This document shows, one piece after another, positions 1 through 6,674 of a DNA stretch of 8,173 nucleotides (the stretch's first letter is position 1; each line of letters opens with the position of its first letter). The stretch is from DASZHJ01 sp035280245 (lineage in GTDB: Bacteria > Pseudomonadota > Alphaproteobacteria > ATCC43930 > CGMCC-115725), in NCBI GenBank assembly GCA_035280245.1, contig DATEGF010000348.1, forward strand, positions 1-8,173, written 5' to 3'. The notes below the pieces were generated by a model, which was given only the letters and a program-made list of their open reading frames with translations, was not told the origin of the DNA and ran no database searches. A program made the position numbers and the translations under genes.

Positions 1-1112
1 AGTGCCAGGCGAAAGCGTCGACCCCAGCCCGCCATGGCCCGATCGGGACAGGCCGGCGCCAGCGCGCGGATGATCGCCTCGATGATCTCCTGGCCGCAGT
101 GATTGGTGGCGAGCGTCACCGGCGCGCCCTCCTTCGCCCACACCACGGTGCCCTCGCGCGCGATCACCTCGAGCGGCCGGAAGGTGCCGTCGTTCTTGGG
201 CGTGTGCGGGTCGATCAGATAGGAGAGTGCCACCGCCACCGCCGAGCGCATGTTGGGGTAGGAGGAGTTGACGAAGCCGATCACCTGCTCGTGGGAATCC
301 GAGAGGTCGATCTTGAGATCGCTGCCGTGCTTGGTGACGGTCGCGCGGATGTGCACGTCCTCGTATTTGTGGCCATCGTCGTCGAGGATCGCCTCGCCCT
401 TGTAGACGCCGTCCTTCCAGCCCGCGATCACCGCGCGGGTCTGCCGCTCGGCGCCATCCAACACTGCCTCGATCGCGGCATAGGTCGTGGGCCAGCCGAA
501 CTCGGCCGCGAGTGCCAGGAGCCGCCGCTCGCCGACGCGGGCCGAGCCGATCATCGCCGCGAGGTCGCCGCGGAAGTCGCGGGGATGCCGCACGTTGGTG
601 ACCAGCATCTCCATCACGTCGCGCTTTAGCTCACCCTTCTCGTAGAGGCGGAGCGGCGTGATGCGGATGCCCTCTTGCCAGATCTCGGTGGCGCCAGCGT
701 TGTAGGCGCCGTGGGTGGCACCGCCGATGTCGCTCTGATGCGCGCGGTTGATCGACCAGTAGACGGGCTTGTCGCCATCGAACACCGGCACGAAGGCGGT
801 CAGGTCCGGCAGGTGATTGCCGCCGTGGTAGGGGTCGTTCAGCAGATAGACGTCACCCGGCTTGATCTCTTCCTGGAAGAAATCGCGCACGGAGCGCGCG
901 GCCCAGGGCAGCGCACCCACATGGATCGGCACGTGCTCGGCTTGCGCGATGAGCCGGCCGTTGAGGTCGCATATCCCCGTCGAGAAATCGCGGCTGGAGT
1001 TCAGGATCTGCGAGTAGGAGGTGCGCAGCATCGCCTCGCCCATCTCCTCGACGATCGCGAGCAGGCGATGCTGGATGACTGAGACGGTGATGGGGTCGAC
1101 GGAAGTGCTCAA
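1..1112 (-). CDS. Hydantoinase B/oxoprolinase family protein (HyuB-like), 3' part missing
   Basis: This is the first ~370 residues of a HyuB-family subunit, which is normally a little over 500 residues; the C-terminal part lies beyond base 1. Family members act with HyuA partners in ATP-dependent hydrolysis of hydantoins or 5-oxoproline, or in acetone-type carboxylation; the substrate here is unknown. Seen in the sequence: the opening VDPITVSVIQHRL, the SSRDFSTGICD segment near residues 39-49, NDPYHGGNHLPD at about 92-103, and CPDRAMAGWGRRFR at the truncated end, all typical of the family. The start chosen is TTG at 1112, with GAGG five bases upstream (plus-strand 1118-1121), just before the conserved VDPIT block. 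No ATG or GTG exists in frame before the upstream stop (1263-1265); another TTG at 1172 would add 20 residues. Its upstream neighbour is the divergent SDR gene, so it is the first gene of its transcript and has no HyuA directly upstream. Confidence 0.9.
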   Translation of the reverse strand, partial: MSTSVDPITVSVIQHRLLAIVEEMGEAMLRTSYSQILNSSRDFSTGICDLNGRLIAQAEHVPIHVGALPWAARSVRDFFQEEIKPGDVYLLNDPYHGGNHLPDLTAFVPVFDGDKPVYWSINRAHQSDIGGATHGAYNAGATEIWQEGIRITPLRLYEKGELKRDVMEMLVTNVRHPRDFRGDLAAMIGSARVGERRLLALAAEFGWPTTYAAIEAVLDGAERQTRAVIAGWKDGVYKGEAILDDDGHKYEDVHIRATVTKHGSDLKIDLSDSHEQVIGFVNSSYPNMRSAVAVALSYLIDPHTPKNDGTFRPLEVIAREGTVVWAKEGAPVTLATNHCGQEIIEAIIRALAPACPDRAMAGWGRRFRLA

Positions 1113-1198
1113 AGGTGCCTCGTAGGTGGCGGTGCTCGCGGGTTTGTGCCATGGCGGCGATCCGTTGGGCAACCTGTCGATATGCGGGCCCCGCTTAG
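1113..1198 (-). other. Open frame upstream of the hydantoinase B start, possible N-terminal extension or leader
   Basis: Read on the minus strand in the HyuB frame, this stretch has no stop. It would encode a proline-rich tail including LPNGSPPWHKPASTATYEAPL directly before the chosen TTG start. Most codons from the TTG at 1172 onward end in G or C, as in real genes of this genome, so a longer protein is possible. HyuB proteins usually begin right at the VDPIT block, so a leader is the preferred reading. Confidence 0.35.
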
Positions 1199-1303
1199 CG
1201 TCCCTCTCCGGCCCTGGGGCGGAGAGGCTAGGTGAATGAGGGTCTCGGACTCGCGCCCCACCTCACCTTTCCTCTCCGCCCCACCTTGGGGCGGAGAGGG
1301 ACG
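1199..1303. repeat. 105-bp nested palindromic intergenic element (REP/BIME- or MITE-like)
   Basis: The element is bounded by a perfect 12-bp terminal inverted repeat, CGTCCCTCTCCG (1199-1210) and CGGAGAGGGACG (1292-1303). Inside, 1215-1235 and 1263-1283 are reverse complements of each other at 19 of 21 positions. Each half also folds on itself: 1203-1227 imperfectly and 1271-1299 perfectly. The result is a symmetric cruciform-capable unit with a 27-base centre (1236-1262). No transposase is present and I see no clear target-site duplication. Short GC-rich palindromes like this are commonly dispersed between genes in bacterial chromosomes; whether this one is multicopy cannot be seen here. It lies between the divergent hydantoinase B and SDR genes and could affect transcript ends or topology. 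Confidence 0.75.
1271..1299. repeat. Perfect 13-bp hairpin within the palindromic element
   Basis: CCTCTCCGCCCCA (1271-1283) and TGGGGCGGAGAGG (1287-1299) are exact reverse complements around the 3-base loop CCT. The stem is very GC-rich. No T-run follows on either strand, so a classical intrinsic terminator is not indicated. Confidence 0.8.
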
Positions 1304-1395
1304 GATAGACCCGTGCCTATCGGAATAGCATGGCATTTCCGCTTCCTGCCGGATTGCTCTAGCTTAGCGGTCGCTCGATAGAACGGAGATCGTAA

Positions 1396-2163
1396 ATGCC
1401 ATCGCTCAAGGGAAAGGTTGCGTGGGTGACGGGTGCGGGCAGCGGCATCGGCTCCGCCGCAGCGATCGCTCTCGCCAAGGACGGTGCGACCGTCGTGCTG
1501 ACGGGACGCCGCCGCGAGCCGCTCGAGAAAGTGGCTACGCAGATTTCAAAGGCGGGCGGCGCCGCGCACGTGCAGGCCGGCGACCTCATGAGCGCGAGCG
1601 CGGTCGAGAAGATCGCAGCCTTCATCAAGGACAAGCTCGGCCGGCTCGATATCCTCGTGAACAACGCGGGGCTCAACGTAACCGAGCGCGACTGGCGGCA
1701 GCTCAAGCCGTCCGCGGTGGACGAGCTCATCCACGGCAACCTCTCCAGCGCCTTCTATTGCGTGACCGCCGCGCTCCCGATGATGCGCGCGCAGAAGGAC
1801 GGGATCCTGATCCATACGGCCTCGATGGCCGGCCGCTTCGTGAGCCCCCTGAGCGGACCCGGCTATACCGCGGCGAAGCATGGCGTGGTCGCCATGAGCC
1901 ACAGCATCAATATGGAGGAGTGCATCAACGGCATCCGCTCCACCGTCGTCTGCCCTGGCGAGGTCGCGACGCCGATCCTCGACAAGCGGCCAGTGCCGGT
2001 CAGCGCCGAGGACCGCGCCAAGATGGTGCAGCCCGAGGACTGCGGCGACCTCATTCGCTACATCGCCGCGCTTCCGAAGCACTTGTGCATCAACGAGGTC
2101 CTGATCACGCCGACCTGGAACCGCGGCTATGTCTCGGCGCTGAAGGCGCGCGGCGTCCTCTGA
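1396..2163 (+). CDS. SDR family NAD(P)-dependent oxidoreductase
   Basis: A complete 255-residue classical short-chain dehydrogenase/reductase, the usual length for the family, cytosolic with no signal peptide. Seen: the dinucleotide motif TGAGSGIG (residues 12-19), NNAG (89-92), and a full catalytic set of N115, S143, Y157 and K161 (YTAAK). Arginines at 38-40 (TGRRRE) after strand two favour NADP(H) over NAD(H). The C-terminal INEVLITPTWNRGY resembles the tails of YdfG-like hydroxy-acid dehydrogenases, a weak hint about substrate. The ATG is preceded by GGAG seven bases upstream (1385-1388). It is transcribed alone, diverging from hydantoinase B and converging on the SMP-30 gene with 13 bp between the stop codons. 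The substrate is unknown; a hydroxy-acid, sugar or polyol would suit the neighbourhood. Confidence 0.93.
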   Translation: MPSLKGKVAWVTGAGSGIGSAAAIALAKDGATVVLTGRRREPLEKVATQISKAGGAAHVQAGDLMSASAVEKIAAFIKDKLGRLDILVNNAGLNVTERDWRQLKPSAVDELIHGNLSSAFYCVTAALPMMRAQKDGILIHTASMAGRFVSPLSGPGYTAAKHGVVAMSHSINMEECINGIRSTVVCPGEVATPILDKRPVPVSAEDRAKMVQPEDCGDLIRYIAALPKHLCINEVLITPTWNRGYVSALKARGVL

Positions 2164-2179
2164 GCTTGCGGCACGCTCA
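2161..2179. terminator. Small hairpin joining two convergent stop codons
   Basis: TGAGC (2161-2165) pairs perfectly with GCTCA (2175-2179), with further short pairing inside. The arms contain the TGA stop of the SDR gene and, on the other strand, the TGA of the SMP-30 gene. No T-run follows on either side, so a role as a bidirectional terminator is a guess based on position and symmetry. Confidence 0.25.
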
Positions 2180-3112
2180 CCCGCCCTTGGCGCCCTGGGT
2201 GTTCACGTAGAGGGCGTAGAGGGATTGGCTGCCGGCCATGAAGAGGCGGTTGTGCTTGAGGCCGCCGAAGCAGAGGTTGGCGGCGCGTTCGGGGAGCCGG
2301 ATGTGGCCGATCGGCTCGCCGGCGGGCGAGAAGATGCGGACGCCGTTGAGCTCCGGCGTCATGCCCCAGCCGGCCCAGAGGTTGCCGTCGACGTCGCACC
2401 GAAACCCGTCCGGTGTGCCGTCGGCGCCGCAATCGATGTGATGCTTCTGGTTGGCGAGCTTGGTGCCATCCGCGACCACGTCGAAGGCGAAGATCTTCCG
2501 CGGCGGACCGGACTCCACGATGTAGATCGTCTTCTCGTCGGGCGAGAAGCAGAGACCGTTCGGGCGATTGATCTCGCCGGCGACCACGGTCGCTTTCCCC
2601 GTGCGGCCGTCGATCCGATAAACGTTCGTGGGGAGCTCGACCTCCGCCGTGTGGCCCTCGTAATTGCCGAGGATGCCGAAGGGCGGATCGGTGAACCAGA
2701 TGGAGTCGTCCGACTTCACCACGACGTCGTTGGGCGAGTTGAGCGGCTTGCCGTCGAAGCGGTCCATGAGCACCGTGATGCCGCCGTCGTGCTCGGTGCG
2801 GGTGACGCGGCGCGCATCATGCTCGCAGGTGACGAGCCGGCCCTGGCGGTCGCGCGTGTTGCCGTTGGCATTGTTGGAGGGCTTGCGAAACGCGCTCACC
2901 GCGCCGGTCTCCTCCTCCCATTTCAGGATGCGGTTGTTGGGGATGTCGCTCCAGAGCAGATAGCGCCCATCGCCGAACCACACCGGGCCCTCCGCCCAGC
3001 GGCAGCCGGTGTAGAGCCGCTCGACCGCCGCCAGCACCACGCGGTACTTGGCGAAGCTGGGATCGAGGATCTGAACCGCGGGATCAGGGTAGCTCTCGGC
3101 GGGCTGCCACAT
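2177..3112 (-). CDS. SMP-30/gluconolactonase/LRE family protein
   Basis: A complete 311-residue six-bladed beta-propeller of the SMP-30/gluconolactonase family, which hydrolyses sugar-acid lactones using a divalent metal. Seen: AEGPVW with the presumed metal ligand E41, NSPNDVV (N128), RPNGL (N185) and DGTPDGFRCD with D235. These correspond to the Glu, Asn, Asn and Asp positions of the family's metal and substrate site. Repeated WFTDPPFG and LWAGWG strands fit propeller blades. There is no signal peptide, so it is probably cytosolic. The ATG at 3112 has a near-ideal ribosome site, AGAGGAGG, six bases upstream. It follows the TarD-like gene on the same strand after 100 bp, so it is probably the second gene of that transcript. 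The pairing suggests hydrolysis of an aldonolactone before dehydration of the free acid. The actual lactone is unknown. Confidence 0.92.
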   Translation of the reverse strand: MWQPAESYPDPAVQILDPSFAKYRVVLAAVERLYTGCRWAEGPVWFGDGRYLLWSDIPNNRILKWEEETGAVSAFRKPSNNANGNTRDRQGRLVTCEHDARRVTRTEHDGGITVLMDRFDGKPLNSPNDVVVKSDDSIWFTDPPFGILGNYEGHTAEVELPTNVYRIDGRTGKATVVAGEINRPNGLCFSPDEKTIYIVESGPPRKIFAFDVVADGTKLANQKHHIDCGADGTPDGFRCDVDGNLWAGWGMTPELNGVRIFSPAGEPIGHIRLPERAANLCFGGLKHNRLFMAGSQSLYALYVNTQGAKGG

Positions 3113-3212
3113 ATGTATCCTCCTCTGGGGATTGGGCGCGATCGCCCGCTTACGCCCGCCGCGAGGGTTGGCGTGGCGGCTCGTGGTGGGCGGAAAACGA
3201 TGATCGCATGAG
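3113..3212 (-). other. Gap between TarD-like and SMP-30 genes, with a strong ribosome-binding site and a small hairpin
   Basis: The minus-strand Shine-Dalgarno AGAGGAGG (3119-3126) lies six bases before the SMP-30 ATG. A 5-bp stem, GGGCG/CGCCC with loop CGAT (3134-3147), sits just upstream of it and could tune translation or mRNA decay between the two genes. No promoter stands out, so co-transcription with the TarD-like gene is the simplest reading. Confidence 0.5.
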
Positions 3213-4385
3213 TTAGGGGGCGCTCTCCAGCAGCGGCTTCATGACGGCGTAGAGGTTGTTCTTGGCCTCGAAGCCGATGCCGGGCGCGTCGGGCAGGCGC
3301 ACGCGGCTCTCCACCACCGGGCAATCGTCGGCGAAGCCGCCGAAGGGCTGGAACACCTGCGGATAGGATTCATTACCGCCGAGCCCGAGGCCCACGGCGA
3401 TGTTGAGCGCGAACTGATGCCCGCCATGCGGCACGCACCGGCGTGGCGACCAGCCGTGGGCGCGCAACATCCCGAGGATGCGCAAATACTCGACCAGGCC
3501 ATAGGAGAGCGCGGGATCGAATTGCAGGACGTCGCGGTCGGGGCGGAGGCCGCCGTGGCGGATCAAGTTGCGCGCGTCCTGCAGCGAGAACAGGTTCTCG
3601 CCGGTCGCGATCGGACCGGTGTAGCGCGTTGCCAGCGCGGCATGCAGCAGATAGTCGAGGGGATCGACGGGCTCCTCGTACCAGCGTAGCCCGAGTGGCG
3701 CGATGGCGTCGCCGAAGGCGAGGGAGGTGTCGAGGTCGAACCGGCCGTTCACGTCGACACAGAGCCGCTCGCCGCTACCGACCACCTTGAGCACGGCCTC
3801 GATGCGCTTCAGGTCGGTCGCGAGTTCGGCGCCGCCGACCTTCATCTTCACGGTGGTGTAGCCGAGGTCGAGATAGCCGCGCATCTCGTCCTTGAGCTGT
3901 GCCACGTCCTTGCCGGGGTAGTAATAGCCGCCGGCCGCGTAGACCCAGGCGGTCTCGTCCGCGCGGCCGCCGTTGTAGCGATCGGCGAGGAGCCGCCAGA
4001 GCGGCACGCTCTCGGCCTTGGCGACGGCGTCCCAGAGCGCCATGTCGAGCACGCCGACGGCTACCGAGCGCTCGCCATGCCCGCCAGGCTTCTCGTTGCG
4101 CATCATCTGGGCCCAGGCCTTCGCGGGATCGATCAGGCCCGTGCCGCCCTGGATATCCTCGGGCTTCGCGGCGAGGAGGCGCGGAATGAACCGCTCCCGC
4201 AGCAGGCCCTGCGGCGCATAGCGGCCATTGGAGTTGAAGCCGAACCCCACCACGGGCGCGCCGTCGCGTCGCGCGTCCGTCACCACCGCGACCACGCTCG
4301 CGGTCATCGCGCTGAAGTCGATGTAGGCGTTCCGGATCGAGGATGCGATGGGCACCACGATGTCGTGGACGGCGGTGATGCGCAT
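3213..4385 (-). CDS. Enolase-superfamily (mandelate racemase/muconate lactonizing) dehydratase, D-tartrate dehydratase (TarD)-like
   Basis: A complete 390-residue acid-sugar dehydratase of the MR/MLE group. Seen: an N-terminal capping domain with RNAYIDF and GFNSNGRY, NEKPGGHGERSVAVG (about 97-111), then a barrel with the KMK motif (K180, K182), metal ligands D211, E237 and E263 (GEN), D290, and H320 in VPHGGH. K182 as base with H320 as acid, and K99 in the NEKPGG segment, match the arrangement I recall for D-tartrate dehydratase of Bradyrhizobium, which makes oxaloacetate from D-tartrate. The whole sequence also resembles that enzyme from memory; I could not align it. A related aldarate or hexonate remains possible. 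The ATG at 4385 is preferred over an upstream TTG at 4442 because family members start at this MRIT-type sequence, although no strong ribosome site precedes it. It is the first gene of a pair with the lactonase, divergent from the MDR dehydrogenase. Confidence 0.92.
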   Translation of the reverse strand: MRITAVHDIVVPIASSIRNAYIDFSAMTASVVAVVTDARRDGAPVVGFGFNSNGRYAPQGLLRERFIPRLLAAKPEDIQGGTGLIDPAKAWAQMMRNEKPGGHGERSVAVGVLDMALWDAVAKAESVPLWRLLADRYNGGRADETAWVYAAGGYYYPGKDVAQLKDEMRGYLDLGYTTVKMKVGGAELATDLKRIEAVLKVVGSGERLCVDVNGRFDLDTSLAFGDAIAPLGLRWYEEPVDPLDYLLHAALATRYTGPIATGENLFSLQDARNLIRHGGLRPDRDVLQFDPALSYGLVEYLRILGMLRAHGWSPRRCVPHGGHQFALNIAVGLGLGGNESYPQVFQPFGGFADDCPVVESRVRLPDAPGIGFEAKNNLYAVMKPLLESAP

Positions 4386-4463
4386 GGGTGTAATTACCCG
4401 AGGATTTCCAGTCGCGGCGAACCGTGCCAGACTTGATCCCAAGACTCAATCGAGGAGGGGCGC
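4386..4463. promoter_or_regulatory. Divergent promoter/operator region
   Basis: These 78 bp separate the TarD-like gene (minus) from the MDR dehydrogenase gene (plus), so both promoters must lie here or reach into the genes. An AT-containing perfect palindrome, GTAATTAC (4390-4397), stands out in GC-rich DNA right next to the TarD-like start and is a candidate operator. Two similar decamers, AGACTTGATC and AGACTCAATC, begin 13 bases apart (4429 and 4442). The plus-strand gene has a good ribosome site, AGGAGG (4453-4458), five bases before its ATG. No convincing -35/-10 pair could be fixed. Confidence 0.45.
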
Positions 4464-5510
4464 ATGCGCGCCGTCGTTTTCACGGGCGAACGCACGCTGG
4501 AGTTCATGGAGTTTCCCGACCCGACGCCGGGACCAGGTGAGGTCGCGCTGGAGATCAAGGCCTCCGGCATGTGCGGCAGCGATCTCAAGTTCTACCGCGC
4601 GGCCAAGAGCGGCGCCCAATCGCTGGGCCTCGGCAAGGTGACGGGTCCGGTGATCGCGGGCCACGAGCCCTGCGGCGTGGTGGCCGCCGTGGGCGCGGGA
4701 GTCGAGCCCTCCCTCGCGCGGGTCGGCGACCGCGTGATGGTGCATCATTACAAGGGCTGCGGCGTCTGTGAGCACTGCCGGGTCGGCTGGTCGCAGCTCT
4801 GTGCCGCCGGCATCACGGTCTACGGCGTCACCGGTCACGGCGGGCACGCGCGCTATATGAAGGTGCCCGCCTTCACGCTAGTGCCGCTGCCGGAGGCCCT
4901 CTCCTTCGAGACGGGGGCAGCGATCTCTTGCGGCACCGGCACGGCCTATGGCGCGCTCCGGCGCATGAACCTCTCCGGCCGCGACACGCTGGTCGTGGTG
5001 GGGCAGGGGCCGGTCGGTCTCTCGGCGACGCAGCTCGCGGCCGCGATGGGTGCCCGTGTGATCGCCCTCGACACCAGCCCAGAGCGGCTCGCCCGTGCCA
5101 AGGAATTCGGTGCCGACACGCTCCTCGATCCCCGTGCGGGCGACGTGATTGCAGGGATCAAGGACGCGACTCACGGCCGTGGCACCGACCTGGCACTCGA
5201 TACCTCAGGCTCTCCGGCGGGCCGCCTTGTCGCCGTCCGCGGAACGCGCACCTGGGGCACGGTCTGCTTCGTCGGCGAGGGCGACACGGTGACCCTCGAT
5301 GTGAGCCCGGACATGCTGCGGAAGCAGCTCACCATCATCGGCTCCTGGACCTTCTCGACCACGGGCCAGGCCGATTGCGCGCGCTTCGTCGAGGAGCGCG
5401 GTATCGCGGTCGATCGCCTCTTCACGCACCGATGGAAGCTTCCCCAGGCGGCGGAAGCCTACCGCGTGTTCGATGCCCAGAGTGCCGGCAAAGGCGTGTT
5501 CCTGATGTGA
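4464..5510 (+). CDS. Zinc-dependent alcohol dehydrogenase family (MDR) protein
   Basis: A complete 348-residue medium-chain dehydrogenase of normal length. Seen: a GroES-like N-terminal domain with the catalytic zinc set C37, H67 and E68 (GHEPCG), structural-zinc cysteines C99, C102, C105 and C113, and a Rossmann domain with GQGPVG (180-185). D203 at the end of the second strand favours NAD over NADP. It should oxidise a secondary or primary hydroxyl of a polyol, sugar acid or hydroxy-amino acid; the substrate cannot be read from sequence. The threonine/sorbitol dehydrogenase group is the nearest type by feel. The ATG is five bases after AGGAGG. The stop is only 2 bp before the next ATG, so the two genes are almost certainly co-transcribed and translationally coupled. 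The divergent TarD-like gene shares its upstream region. Confidence 0.93.
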   Translation: MRAVVFTGERTLEFMEFPDPTPGPGEVALEIKASGMCGSDLKFYRAAKSGAQSLGLGKVTGPVIAGHEPCGVVAAVGAGVEPSLARVGDRVMVHHYKGCGVCEHCRVGWSQLCAAGITVYGVTGHGGHARYMKVPAFTLVPLPEALSFETGAAISCGTGTAYGALRRMNLSGRDTLVVVGQGPVGLSATQLAAAMGARVIALDTSPERLARAKEFGADTLLDPRAGDVIAGIKDATHGRGTDLALDTSGSPAGRLVAVRGTRTWGTVCFVGEGDTVTLDVSPDMLRKQLTIIGSWTFSTTGQADCARFVEERGIAVDRLFTHRWKLPQAAEAYRVFDAQSAGKGVFLM

Positions 5511-5512
5511 CG

Positions 5513-6658
5513 ATGGAATCCCAGCGAGCCATGCGTCCGCAACGCCTGTCGGATCTCGCGACACCGTGCCTGCTGCTCGACCGGGCGAAGCTCCAGCGCA
5601 ACCTGGAGATCATGGCGGCCGCCGTGGGGCGCCATGGCGTGGCGCTGCGCCCACACATGAAGACCGCCAAGAGCGCGGCGGTGGCGCGTCTCGCGACTGT
5701 GGGACAGGCGGGGGGCATCACGGTCTCGACCCTTGCAGAGGCCGAGTACTTCGCTCGCGAAGGCTTTCGCGACATTCTCTATGCCGTCGGTATCGTGCCG
5801 GCGAAGCTCGATCGCGCGGCGGCGCTTCGGCGCGCCGGCGTCGATCTCACCGTCGTGACCGACGATCCCGACGCCGCGGCGGCGGTGTCCGCGCATGCCC
5901 GCGCGACCGGTGCCACCCATCGCGTCCTGGTCGAGGTCGATTGCGGAGAGCATCGCGGCGGCGTCGCTCCGGAAAGCGACACGCTGATCGCCGTCGGTCG
6001 CGCGCTCGGTCCGCACTGCGCCGGCGTGATGACCCATGCGGGGCATTCCTACTCCTGCCGCAGCATCGCCGAAGTCGAGGCCGTCGCGGAGATCGAGCGC
6101 CGTGCGGCGGTCGTCGGGGCCGAGCGATTGCGGGCGCTCGGTATTCCCACGCCGATCATCTCGGTCGGCTCGACGCCGACCGCGCTTCACGCCCGCAGCC
6201 TCGCGGGCGTCACGGAGACGCGGCCCGGCGTCTACATGTTCCAGGATCTGTTCCAGGTGCAGATCGGCTCCGGCGCGCCCGAGAGCATGGCCGTGACCGT
6301 GCTCGCGAGCGTGATCCATCGGCGCGCGGCGGAGAACAGCGTGGTGATCGATGCCGGCGGCATGGCGCTCTCGAAAGACCGCAGCACGGCCTCGGCGCCC
6401 CGCGACTACGGGTTCGGCCTGGTTCTGGACGAGCGGGGTCGACAGACCTTCGGCGACGCCATCGTGGCGCGCGCCAACCAGGAGCATGGCGTCGTGACGG
6501 CGCCCACGCCGCTACCGCTCGATCGCCTGGGTGTGGGCACCCTCGTGCGCGTGGCCCCCAATCATGTCTGCATGACGGCGGCGGCTTACGATCGATACCA
6601 CGTGGTTGACGGGTATGACGCCGTGATCGACGTCTGGCCTCGGATCAATGGCTGGTAA
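5513..6658 (+). CDS. PLP-dependent DSD1-family enzyme (D-threonine aldolase / D-serine or 3-hydroxyaspartate dehydratase-like)
   Basis: A complete 381-residue fold-type III PLP enzyme with an alanine-racemase-like barrel and a C-terminal D-serine-dehydratase-like domain. Seen: TPCLLLD near the N-terminus, RPHMKT carrying the PLP lysine K50, VDCGEHRGG, THAGHSY (174-180), the phosphate-binding GSTPT (219-223), and PNHVCMT with H351 and C353 as the metal pair. D-threonine aldolases, as I recall, use His and Asp here, while D-serine and D-threo-3-hydroxyaspartate dehydratases use His and Cys, so a dehydratase is favoured. Either would act on a D-configured 3-hydroxy amino acid. The start at 5513 follows the dehydrogenase stop by 2 bp; an in-frame ATG at 5531 is an alternative with a more usual N-terminus, and neither has a strong ribosome site. 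Its gene end converges on rpsU. Confidence 0.9.
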   Translation: MESQRAMRPQRLSDLATPCLLLDRAKLQRNLEIMAAAVGRHGVALRPHMKTAKSAAVARLATVGQAGGITVSTLAEAEYFAREGFRDILYAVGIVPAKLDRAAALRRAGVDLTVVTDDPDAAAAVSAHARATGATHRVLVEVDCGEHRGGVAPESDTLIAVGRALGPHCAGVMTHAGHSYSCRSIAEVEAVAEIERRAAVVGAERLRALGIPTPIISVGSTPTALHARSLAGVTETRPGVYMFQDLFQVQIGSGAPESMAVTVLASVIHRRAAENSVVIDAGGMALSKDRSTASAPRDYGFGLVLDERGRQTFGDAIVARANQEHGVVTAPTPLPLDRLGVGTLVRVAPNHVCMTAAAYDRYHVVDGYDAVIDVWPRINGW

Positions 6659-6659
6659 G

Positions 6660-6674
6660 GCCGCGCGGGGCGGC
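6660..6674. terminator. GC hairpin between convergent gene ends
   Basis: GCCGC (6660-6664) and GCGGC (6670-6674) form a 5-bp stem with a 5-base loop, filling the 15 bp between the stop codons of the PLP enzyme and rpsU. There is no T-run on either side, so termination is suggested by position only. Confidence 0.25.

Noticed and set aside
1109..1336. Short minus-strand frame spanning the palindromic element (SPPQGG-type peptide repeats)
   Set aside because: The peptide repeats simply reflect translation of the inverted-repeat DNA. It overlaps the hydantoinase B start in another frame and looks like no protein family.
2225..3211. A 328-codon open frame on the plus strand opposite the SMP-30 gene
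   Set aside because: Composition is typical of antisense frames in GC-rich DNA, with no recognisable motif. The minus strand encodes a complete propeller protein with a strong ribosome site.
4386..4442. N-terminal extension of the TarD-like protein from a TTG at 4442
   Set aside because: It would consume most of the divergent promoter region and add 19 residues before the usual family start. No good ribosome site supports it.
4928..5512. Long plus-strand reading frame running through the MDR dehydrogenase into the PLP enzyme, which could be read as a 576-residue fusion
   Set aside because: The part before 5513 lies in the wrong frame of a clear zinc dehydrogenase and yields Arg/Gly/His-rich nonsense. 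Only the part from 5513 (or 5531) matches a family.
5459..6487. A 342-codon minus-strand frame opposite the PLP enzyme
   Set aside because: It is a GC-rich shadow with His/Arg/Asp-rich sequence and no motifs, while the plus strand carries a full set of PLP-enzyme motifs.
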